A DNA stretch of 64,000 nt from a virus: positions 62,001-126,000 of IMG/VR virus record IMGVR_UViG_3300031951_000037, one strand, 5' to 3'. Positions 1-8,497 of the stretch are shown piece by piece. The notes below the pieces were generated by a model. The model did not search any database, was not told the origin of the DNA, and saw only the letters and a program-made list of their open reading frames with translations. Made by a program: the position numbers and the translations under genes. The stretch's first letter is position 1. Each line of letters begins with the position of its first letter.

Positions 1-1
1 A

Positions 2-3000
2 TTTGTTGGTACAGCTACAATTGCAGGCACAACAATGAATGTAACTGCAATTAGTGAGGGAACTGTAGTAATTGGTACATATGTGTATGGTCCAATTATT
101 GATCCTGATACTCGCATTGTTTCGCAGATAAGCGGGACACCGGGCGGAACAGGCGTGTACGAGGTTTCAATCAGTCAACCTGAGACTATTGTAGTTAACG
201 AAACAGTATCCTCATCTGGTTATATTGTAATGGAATCAACAAGTGGGTTCAGTATAAATGATGTAATAATCTTTGATGATATTGTTACCACAACCGGCAC
301 AACTAATATCGTTCCTGGAACAGTGTATTATGTAAAACAAATCATCAGTGGTACGGAACTTACATTATCAACTGCAATTAATGGATCACTATTCAATCCC
401 GGCAATTGGACAGGAAGTATGTCAGTCGTCGGCTCTGCTGTAAATGGATATGAATTGAATGCTGCTGGAACCACTGTTGGTTTCTATGTAGACATGCCGA
501 TTAAGTTTGTAGGAGCTGTAGTAGGTAACCTTGCTGAAAACGAAACTTATTATGTTTCTGCAATTCATAACCCTATTCAATTCTCAGTTTCTACAACTCA
601 GGGCGGCCCAACCGAAATCTTGATTAGTGAAACTGTGAGTGCGCAGGGACTAGAATGCTACACTGGTCAACTTGTAGACACTGCTATATTAACTTTAGAA
701 TATCCTGGAATTCTAGAAGTAACTACAACACAGGCTACTGTTAACACATTGACTGTTCCAATGTCACCCGTAGGCACTGGTGGAACAACAGGTTTCTATA
801 CTAATCTTCCAGTCTTCTTTACTGGGCAGGTGTTTGGTGGAATCATTGAAAATTTGGATTATTATATAACAACTGTTGTTGATAACGAAACTTTCACTAT
901 CAGTGAATTCAAAGATCCGGTTATCACAGAAATCTCTGAAACAGTTGCATCAACAGACACTATCGTAGTAGAATCCACAACCGGCTTTGACTTGAATGAT
1001 CCTATCATTATTACATCGCTAACCGGAACGTTAGCATCAAGTAATATTGAGTCTGGAAGAACTTACTACGTAAGTGAAATCGTCAGCAACACCGAAATGA
1101 CTATTTCAGAATTGGTTAACGGAACAGTATTGTCGCTCAATAACGGTACTGGAACTGCAATTCTAACCAATCAAAAGAATACAGTTCAGTTGACTAGCGA
1201 AACTGGTTCAATGACCATGAACGTTTCACTGCCTGTAAGTCCAGGACAAATCAATGGTCAGCTATTCACGCTATATCAGACTGCTGGACAGTATCCTGAT
1301 ATCGTTTCTGAAAACTATTCGGACTTGATTGAAAGAACAATTCGTGCTACAATCGGAACGAACTATACTGTTCCAGTTAATAGAATTGCAATCCCAGAAT
1401 CAGAAGGTGGAACATTTAATTTCTACGTTAACATGCCATTGCGAGTAAACAGTGCAGTGGGTGGATTGAGTACCGGTGTTACCTATTATGTAACTGAATA
1501 TTCGGGAGAAGAAATACCTGATCCTGAAAATCCTGGGGAGACAATAGCACGACCAAACATTCAGGTAGAAGTTAACACTACTTCTTCAGTAGGAAACGTA
1601 TTAACCTGTGCATACGATGTAGGAAGAAATCTATTAGGAACTACATCACTATACATCGGTATGCCAATCGTATTCTCTGGAATTGGATTGGGCGGAATTG
1701 TTATTGGACAAGAATATTTTGTTGAAAGCATCGTTAGTTCCACTGAGTTCACTATCTCTGAAACTGATGGCGGCACAGCAAAGACATTATCCACCGCAAA
1801 CGGTATTATGATGGGTGATGGTAACCCATACATCATCATATCTACTAGTAAGGGCGGAAGTGCAGTAGCTTTAACTAATGATACTTCAGCTTCTTCTAGC
1901 TTCACTCAGTTTATAACTGGGACTCCCGAATTCAGTTTGTCATATGTGTTGGGTGGATACACTGCGATAATTACTAATCCCGGTGAAGGCTTTGCAATCA
2001 ACAATGTGATTACTGTTTCCGGAACTGAGGTAGGCGGAACAACCCCGGCCAACGACATTACACTAACGGTTAACACAGTAGATGATGACGGCGGGATTAC
2101 ATCTGTAATAAGAACCGGTACTCCTCCCGCATCAACGCAGCAGTACTATCTACAGGTGCGCTCAGAAAATACAGTGGCGGTATACAACAACTCATTGATG
2201 ACTGTTCCGGTTAGCGGCATTGCTTTCCCGTTTGTAGGATATACTGAATCAACAGTTACCAATTCTACTACCGATACACTAACAGTAGACACAACTGGAT
2301 TCAGTAATTATGATGCAGTATCATTTAGCGGTTCAATACCTACTGCATTTGATATCGGTGAAACATACTATCTGTACAATGTAACTTCTACAACTGCTCA
2401 AGTAACGACCACTCCAAATGACGCAGGTACGATTGTTTCTGGAATCACATTTACTGATGATTTTATGATGGCTAAGCTAGGTAGCATCGCATTACTGCCC
2501 GAACCATTCTACTTCAATCAGAGCATTGTCAAGTTTAACAATAGAGTTTATGAATGCGTCATTTCTAACAACGATGACGAATTCATTTTCGGTAAGTGGG
2601 AGTTGCTTGATTCAGGTGATCGCAGATTGAATGCAATGGATCGTGTAATTGGATACTATCAGCCTACCGTGGACATGCCTGGGGTAGACCTCACACAGTT
2701 GTTTGAGGGTGTCACGTATCCTAATTCTACATATTTAGGTAATGCTTTCCAACCAAACCAGCAGTATCCTCTTGATACTCAGTTGTCTGACTTGCCATTC
2801 TACCCATCTGAGGTAGATATTACTGGCATCGTATACGATGGCGAAAAGTATATCTCTAGCGCAAATCTACCAACATATAGTGCTATTATCGGAAGCTTAG
2901 ATAATCAGAATTGGGGAGTAGGCAGACTAACTAATAATCCTGTCAACTTGACAGATATTACATATGCGGGCGGAATCTATTTAATGACTTCTGCTAACCC

Positions 3001-6000
3001 AGCAACTCCTATCTATAGAAGTACTGACGGTATTTCTTGGACAACAACCGGATACTATACGCCAAATGATCCTTCTACTGCATTGTCAGTTGCGACTATG
3101 CCTTTGAATTCAGTAGCATATTGCTCAATGGGTCAGGCTTGGGTAGCAGTAGGTCAGAACATACTTCGCAGCACAGATTCATATCTGTGGGATAAGATAA
3201 CAGATTTTAATCCTGCATACGAATATCAATTAAATGCAATAGCTCCAATTACTGGTACTAATTGCATGGGACTTATTGCAGTGGGTAAGGGTAAAGAGCC
3301 AGACTTTTCTAGTGGCATAGGACAGTTAGTAGATATTAACTTGTTCTTCTACAGCCCAGATAGTATCAATTGGACTCAGGCACCTGTTGTAACTGATAAA
3401 GGATTCTATGGAGTTGCTAGCGACGGTGCTGACATAATCGCTGTAGGTGAGAACGGTGTAATATACTACACTCAAAACGGAATTGATTGGGTAGGTCTAA
3501 ACGAAGTCAACTGTTTCTTCGTAAACTCAGCAACCAACGTATTGAGTGTGACAAATACTGCTGGATTTACTGGTGGCGCATTAGGCACTCCGGTCAGATT
3601 CAACAAATCATTCTCTACGATTATTGCCGGAACAACATACTACGTCAAGTCAGTTGTGTCAAGTACTCAAATAACATTATCTAATACATTAGACGGAGCT
3701 GTTAAGGAACTAGTTAGTATTACTGCTGGTGGATTTGTTAATGGTACTACTTACACAATCACCAGCATAGGTACTACAGATTTTACTTTAATCGGTGCAG
3801 CTAGCAATACAGTGGGTATTAACTTTACTGCAACTGGTCCAGGGTCAGGAACAGGTACTGCAAATATTGTTCGTGGCGACATTATTCCTCCGCAAACACA
3901 GATGTATCAGTATAATTCCCTAGATCCAAATCCTTCAACACTAAGAAGCATTATTTACGCTGGCGGAGTTTGGGTAACAGCAGGCGACGAAGGAACGATC
4001 AAGACTTCACCTGACGGTATTACATGGACAGTTAGAAATTCAGGGGTAACTCAAAATCTTAATAATATCGCTTATAATGACAACGATTCGTCATTTACTA
4101 TAGTAGGTGATAATAACGTAATTCTAGTAAGCGAAGATTTAGGTGTTACTTGGACTGCTACATCTGTATTCACTGTGCCAGAAACAGAATACGATGTTGT
4201 CGGTGCTGACTTCTCATTCGGCTATGCACCGGAAGAATTAGTTGCTGGTGTTGTAAGCGACAACATTTCAATAACAGTTACTACCCGCCCCGGAACAAAC
4301 TGGCCTGTAGTAGAATACGGACATACCGGATTTGAAGTAGTTTCATTGGAGTTATTACCAACTGACGGAGAACAGGTAGAATATAGCTTTGATGGTGCGG
4401 TGAAAGTTCCTGCACACATTAACGTTCAGGTAATTGATGGTGCTACTGATTTGGGAACATCGCTTGCAGAAACAGAATATACTATTGATTGGATCAACAA
4501 GTCAATTACGCTAGACACTCCGTTAGCATTCACCCCTGTCGCTGACAAGCTCAGAATTGATGTGTATGCAGTTGGTAATGGAGATCAACTAGTCAAGGCT
4601 AGCACCGATACCAACCCGATCAGAACCGATTCTGTAACCGGATTCAATGAAATCTATGTTAACGCAAATTACAGTGCTAGCATATTTGCTGGAAGCGGCG
4701 TACTAAGACCTGGCACTGACAACTTAAACGTTCGTGTATTCGAAACAGAATCAGTATCAGATAGAATTTTCTGTGACAGCGTGACTAACTTTGTTCTTAA
4801 CGGTCCTATCACGTTCCAAGGAATTCCCTTCGGCGGTCTACAAGAAGAAACAGTTTACTATGTGAAGTCTATCAGTTATGCTACCAACGCAATAATTATT
4901 TCACCGGTGTATGACTCTATTGCAGGACAAGCTGGCCCTGCACTAGAATTGTCTAACGCAACAGGCGAAATGTTTGCTAATATTCAAAACGGCGCGGCAT
5001 CTGTTTGGTCGGACCCAGTGGTAGATCACAATGGAACAAAACTAGTATTTGGTTCAACCGGATTAGTAACTCGTGCGAAAGCATCTAATAATGCATTAAC
5101 AACAGGAACTACTAGTGGGTTGATTGTAGGGACACCAATCACGTTTGGTCAAGGTACGTTTAGTACATTAGTACCATTCCAAAGATACTATATAAAATCC
5201 ATTCTTGATGGCAACGAATTCACAATCTCAGAAACACTTGGCGGCCCTGAGTTTGCTCTAACAGAGTTCAATGGCACGACCACGTTTGTAACTAACGATT
5301 ATGCAATCGGTAGGCGCTCTGATAATCATGCAAAAATTGTGTTTGCTTCTAATCAGTATAACACGGATGTTGATTATATTGTGTTCTCATTGTTTGGAGA
5401 AACAAGCCCAGTACAATATGGGTATGCATTACCAGAAGTGCAATACTTTAACGGTGATGGCTCAACTGCATCGTTCTACCTTAACAACTTTGTGGGATAT
5501 GACAATCCAACAAATGCTATTGTAGAAATTGATGGAGTGAGAATTACAGCGTCACAGTATACTATTAGTTCAATTTCAAATACCATCTTGTTCAATAGTC
5601 CTCCTGCAAATGGCACTATCATATCAGTAATGACATATAATGATACAAGCAGACAATATCTAACTAGTCAGTATAATATTACTGGTAATCCAGGCTCATC
5701 CCTAATAAGCTTGACTGTGGGCTCAACCACACACTTTGAAGCCACATATGACCAAGATACCCCAACAGTAATTACGTATGACCAAGATACCCCAAGTGTA
5801 GTTGCATATGATGAGGTATTAGATTACCTAACATTGTCATCTGGAAGCACGAGTTCATTAAATATCAATGACTCAATAATCTTTGCAGCACCTACGATCG
5901 GTGGCATCGTAGCTGGTCAAACTTACTATGTGACAGAGATCATCAATTCTACTGACTTTGTAATTTCAGAAGACGTTGGTGGACTGCCATTTACAGTAAC

Positions 6001-7693
6001 TACTGATTCTGGATCAATGACCTTGCAGGCAAATGGTTTGACTGTTGCCCCGATATCAAACATTGTCAATACTATTGCACCGCCGATTGCAACTACAACT
6101 GCGTCTTCATCCACTAGTGGTTCACCCAACGAAATTACAGTTGATAGCACTAGTGGGTTTATAGTTGGTCAGCCTGTTCAGTTCTTTGGAACATCGTTTG
6201 ATGCAAACATTGAAACTGATGGAACTGTATACTATGTTGATTCTATTGTCAATAGCACTACATTCACGATTGAGGATTATCAAGGTAATCAGATAGTAAC
6301 TGCTGGCGGCGGCCCTGGAAATATGCTAGTCGTTGTTGGTGGAAATCCAACAGTACGAGTAACCACAGACATTGAGCATAACTTAGTAGAAAATACTTTG
6401 GTTCGTATTGACGGAACAACTGGATCTACCCAACTCAACAATAACACATACTATGCTAAGATTATAAATCCATATGTGTTTGACATTTATGCTCAACCAT
6501 ATGACCCGTCACCAACCGCAGTCAACGATCCAATCATTGCTATTTCGGCTTACACAGGTGGCGGCTATACATGGAGACAGGGTCTGTTCTTCATCACAAC
6601 TACTACCGCTACCGCTACCGCAGTAACCACTAACTTTATTACTGTGGGTTCAACCGAAGACTTGTTCGTAGGAACTCCGGTATACTTTAGTCAGGTTGAA
6701 ACTAATAACGGAACTGCTCTCATGGGTGGATTAGACCAAGGCACTGTATACTACATTAAGACAATTGAAAATGCTACCACAATAACTGTTTCTGAAACTA
6801 GATACGGTGATCCAGTCACATTAATTAATGATACTGGAAGTATAAATCTAACTCAGTGGGCACAGACCAATGTAGATAGACTTTGGGTAACAATCAATGG
6901 TTATCGTGTACCTTCATCAAGTCTACGGGTAAATGACTTCAACGAAGTAAGCATTTTGTCTGAAATCGTGCCGGGTGATCAGGTAATCATTACTAGCATG
7001 ATTCCTACAGCAACTCCCGACGAAGACATTTACATCAACTTTGTGAATCAGGTTAATGAGGGAACGGTATATCGTATCAATCCTGACATTACTACATGGT
7101 TAACTGAACCTGTATACCCGCTCAGCGAAACAATTTACATTGATGACGTTACTAAAGTAACTCGTCAGGTTGTACAGAATGTCACTACACCAGCTGCAAC
7201 CTCAGGATTCTATTATATCGGATTAACCGCAGACAAGAACTTGATTGCTAATGTTAGAGTATTCAACAAGTCTACAGGAAACTTCTTACCACAAGAAGCA
7301 ATAAGTGTTGTTCTCATTGACTTATCTCCCAATGTCAAGATTGTTCCTGGGGCCTACATTACAGCGCCGAATCTGACTTATCTCGGAGACGAGTTGATTA
7401 TTACTACCCTTGAAGGAAACACTGTGTACATTAACGGTGAAGAAATCAGATTCGGTAGCGTAGATTTTGAAAACAATGCGCTAACTGAATTAGGCAGAGG
7501 AGTAAACGGGACGGCAGCACAGCCATACATAGCTACATACAGTAGAGTATATGGTTTGCTTTCATCCAATAAATTGAATGATATATATTACGATCAAACT
7601 TGGAACTCTAAGGTTTACAATACAGTAGAGGGTGATCCGTTACAGATTAGTGAAACGGTGCCAGCAGATTTCTTAAATAATCAAAATACCTAA
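2..7693 (+). CDS. Giant beta-repeat virion protein, 5' end outside window
   Basis: The frame is open from base 2, so the gene almost certainly begins upstream; the first in-window ATG is at 35. At least 2552 residues are visible. About 14 copies of a degenerate repeat end in a pattern like G-x-x-YYV-x-x-I followed by FTIS, and each is preceded by a glycine-rich turn reading roughly TTGF...G.PV.F. A split BNR/propeller-like part lies at about residues 935-1155 and 1300-1375, with motifs such as RSTDGISW, TQNGIDW and TSPDGITW. Between these halves sits an inserted beta module (FVNGTTYTITSIGTTDF). This composition (Ser/Thr/Gly/Val-rich, almost no Cys) is typical of long tail-fibre or surface proteins of marine T4-like phages. 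The neighbouring genes are also structural. No catalytic residues can be named, so a specific gp number is not assigned. Confidence 0.85.
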   Translation, partial: FVGTATIAGTTMNVTAISEGTVVIGTYVYGPIIDPDTRIVSQISGTPGGTGVYEVSISQPETIVVNETVSSSGYIVMESTSGFSINDVIIFDDIVTTTGTTNIVPGTVYYVKQIISGTELTLSTAINGSLFNPGNWTGSMSVVGSAVNGYELNAAGTTVGFYVDMPIKFVGAVVGNLAENETYYVSAIHNPIQFSVSTTQGGPTEILISETVSAQGLECYTGQLVDTAILTLEYPGILEVTTTQATVNTLTVPMSPVGTGGTTGFYTNLPVFFTGQVFGGIIENLDYYITTVVDNETFTISEFKDPVITEISETVASTDTIVVESTTGFDLNDPIIITSLTGTLASSNIESGRTYYVSEIVSNTEMTISELVNGTVLSLNNGTGTAILTNQKNTVQLTSETGSMTMNVSLPVSPGQINGQLFTLYQTAGQYPDIVSENYSDLIERTIRATIGTNYTVPVNRIAIPESEGGTFNFYVNMPLRVNSAVGGLSTGVTYYVTEYSGEEIPDPENPGETIARPNIQVEVNTTSSVGNVLTCAYDVGRNLLGTTSLYIGMPIVFSGIGLGGIVIGQEYFVESIVSSTEFTISETDGGTAKTLSTANGIMMGDGNPYIIISTSKGGSAVALTNDTSASSSFTQFITGTPEFSLSYVLGGYTAIITNPGEGFAINNVITVSGTEVGGTTPANDITLTVNTVDDDGGITSVIRTGTPPASTQQYYLQVRSENTVAVYNNSLMTVPVSGIAFPFVGYTESTVTNSTTDTLTVDTTGFSNYDAVSFSGSIPTAFDIGETYYLYNVTSTTAQVTTTPNDAGTIVSGITFTDDFMMAKLGSIALLPEPFYFNQSIVKFNNRVYECVISNNDDEFIFGKWELLDSGDRRLNAMDRVIGYYQPTVDMPGVDLTQLFEGVTYPNSTYLGNAFQPNQQYPLDTQLSDLPFYPSEVDITGIVYDGEKYISSANLPTYSAIIGSLDNQNWGVGRLTNNPVNLTDITYAGGIYLMTSANPATPIYRSTDGISWTTTGYYTPNDPSTALSVATMPLNSVAYCSMGQAWVAVGQNILRSTDSYLWDKITDFNPAYEYQLNAIAPITGTNCMGLIAVGKGKEPDFSSGIGQLVDINLFFYSPDSINWTQAPVVTDKGFYGVASDGADIIAVGENGVIYYTQNGIDWVGLNEVNCFFVNSATNVLSVTNTAGFTGGALGTPVRFNKSFSTIIAGTTYYVKSVVSSTQITLSNTLDGAVKELVSITAGGFVNGTTYTITSIGTTDFTLIGAASNTVGINFTATGPGSGTGTANIVRGDIIPPQTQMYQYNSLDPNPSTLRSIIYAGGVWVTAGDEGTIKTSPDGITWTVRNSGVTQNLNNIAYNDNDSSFTIVGDNNVILVSEDLGVTWTATSVFTVPETEYDVVGADFSFGYAPEELVAGVVSDNISITVTTRPGTNWPVVEYGHTGFEVVSLELLPTDGEQVEYSFDGAVKVPAHINVQVIDGATDLGTSLAETEYTIDWINKSITLDTPLAFTPVADKLRIDVYAVGNGDQLVKASTDTNPIRTDSVTGFNEIYVNANYSASIFAGSGVLRPGTDNLNVRVFETESVSDRIFCDSVTNFVLNGPITFQGIPFGGLQEETVYYVKSISYATNAIIISPVYDSIAGQAGPALELSNATGEMFANIQNGAASVWSDPVVDHNGTKLVFGSTGLVTRAKASNNALTTGTTSGLIVGTPITFGQGTFSTLVPFQRYYIKSILDGNEFTISETLGGPEFALTEFNGTTTFVTNDYAIGRRSDNHAKIVFASNQYNTDVDYIVFSLFGETSPVQYGYALPEVQYFNGDGSTASFYLNNFVGYDNPTNAIVEIDGVRITASQYTISSISNTILFNSPPANGTIISVMTYNDTSRQYLTSQYNITGNPGSSLISLTVGSTTHFEATYDQDTPTVITYDQDTPSVVAYDEVLDYLTLSSGSTSSLNINDSIIFAAPTIGGIVAGQTYYVTEIINSTDFVISEDVGGLPFTVTTDSGSMTLQANGLTVAPISNIVNTIAPPIATTTASSSTSGSPNEITVDSTSGFIVGQPVQFFGTSFDANIETDGTVYYVDSIVNSTTFTIEDYQGNQIVTAGGGPGNMLVVVGGNPTVRVTTDIEHNLVENTLVRIDGTTGSTQLNNNTYYAKIINPYVFDIYAQPYDPSPTAVNDPIIAISAYTGGGYTWRQGLFFITTTTATATAVTTNFITVGSTEDLFVGTPVYFSQVETNNGTALMGGLDQGTVYYIKTIENATTITVSETRYGDPVTLINDTGSINLTQWAQTNVDRLWVTINGYRVPSSSLRVNDFNEVSILSEIVPGDQVIITSMIPTATPDEDIYINFVNQVNEGTVYRINPDITTWLTEPVYPLSETIYIDDVTKVTRQVVQNVTTPAATSGFYYIGLTADKNLIANVRVFNKSTGNFLPQEAISVVLIDLSPNVKIVPGAYITAPNLTYLGDELIITTLEGNTVYINGEEIRFGSVDFENNALTELGRGVNGTAAQPYIATYSRVYGLLSSNKLNDIYYDQTWNSKVYNTVEGDPLQISETVPADFLNNQNT
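5747..5806 (+). repeat. 30-bp in-frame tandem duplication
   Basis: The 19-mer TATGACCAAGATACCCCAA occurs at 5747-5765 and again at 5777-5795, an exact period of 30 bases, followed by a decayed third start (gcatatgatgag). It encodes the repeated decapeptide YDQDTPTVIT / YDQDTPSVVA inside the giant virion protein. Near-identity at DNA level suggests a recent duplication. Confidence 0.8.
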
Positions 7694-7696
7694 GAG

Positions 7697-7703
7697 ATAA
7701 ATA
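7697..7703 (+). promoter_or_regulatory. Putative T4-type late promoter ATAAATA
   Basis: ATAAATA overlaps the end of the giant structural gene and lies 5 bases before the ATG at 7708. T4-group late promoters use a TATAAATA -10 element read by the gp55 sigma factor. A transcript from here would be almost leaderless for the 50-residue ORF but would serve the following structural genes. Confidence 0.5.
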
Positions 7704-7707
7704 GAAC

Positions 7708-7860
7708 ATGAGCAAAAATAAATCAATAAATGAAGGAAAAATTAAGCAAACTGCTGATAGAAAACCAAATGAAGTTGGCGGGTTTTATTTTTCCTCTGGA
7801 GTTAAGATTTTTGACCCTACTTCAAACGAAGTATTGGTTCAGAAAAGAGGGGATAGTTAA
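7708..7860 (+). CDS. 50-residue ORF resembling the next gene's N-terminus
   Basis: This short ORF starts at ATG 7708, runs without interruption for 50 codons and its stop overlaps the start of the following gene (TAATG). Its residues 27-46 (around SSGVKIFDPTSNEVLVQK) resemble residues 9-29 of the next protein (around EGFLKIYDPNNGEVFVDK). It may therefore be a duplicated N-terminal module of that structural protein. There is no clear Shine-Dalgarno sequence. The coupling and similarity support a real gene, but function is unknown. Confidence 0.55.
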   Translation: MSKNKSINEGKIKQTADRKPNEVGGFYFSSGVKIFDPTSNEVLVQKRGDS

Positions 7861-8480
7861 TGTCAGTTATTAACCTGTCATACAATGTTGAAGGTTTTCT
7901 AAAAATATATGACCCTAATAATGGGGAAGTATTCGTTGATAAAAAGAATGCCATTAACTATGAAAATATGTCTGAGGCTATCGCAGACACACTAAGTAGT
8001 CGTGGATATGGCGAAATCTATCAGATGGCTTTCGGCAACGGCGGCGCCAGCGTAGACCAAACCGGAGTAATCACATATCTACCTCCTAACGTAACTGGTC
8101 AGAATGCAGCACTATACAATCAAACCTACGAAAAGATCGTAGATGACACGAGCGTATTCAACTTAGATCCTACTCGTAACAAGATGACAGTTTTCCACAC
8201 TACTGGAAATCTTTATACAGATATCGTTGTGCAGTGCTTGTTAGATTACGGCGAGCCTTCAGGTCAAGCTGCGTTTGATAACAGCACCCAAACAGATAGT
8301 ACATACATCTTTGATGAGCTAGGTCTACTAGCTAATTATGGAACTGATAGCAACGGAAACGTGATCACCAGACTATTGACTCACGTTATATTCCACCCGG
8401 TGCAAAAATCATTGAACAGACAGATTCAAATTGACTATACAATTAGAATCCAAAGCTTAACTAATCTAGTAACTATTTAA
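7860..8480 (+). CDS. Conserved virion-associated protein, 206 aa
   Basis: The protein has no catalytic motif that I recognise. It carries a central MAFGNGGASVDQTGVITYLP stretch and an acidic, Asn/Thr-rich composition typical of T4-like tail or baseplate-associated proteins. It sits between the giant repeat protein and a tail fibre, coupled by TAATG to the small ORF before it. A role in fibre attachment or the distal tail is inferred only from position. Confidence 0.7.
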   Translation: MSVINLSYNVEGFLKIYDPNNGEVFVDKKNAINYENMSEAIADTLSSRGYGEIYQMAFGNGGASVDQTGVITYLPPNVTGQNAALYNQTYEKIVDDTSVFNLDPTRNKMTVFHTTGNLYTDIVVQCLLDYGEPSGQAAFDNSTQTDSTYIFDELGLLANYGTDSNGNVITRLLTHVIFHPVQKSLNRQIQIDYTIRIQSLTNLVTI

Positions 8481-8497
8481 AAGAACGGAGTGCGGAA

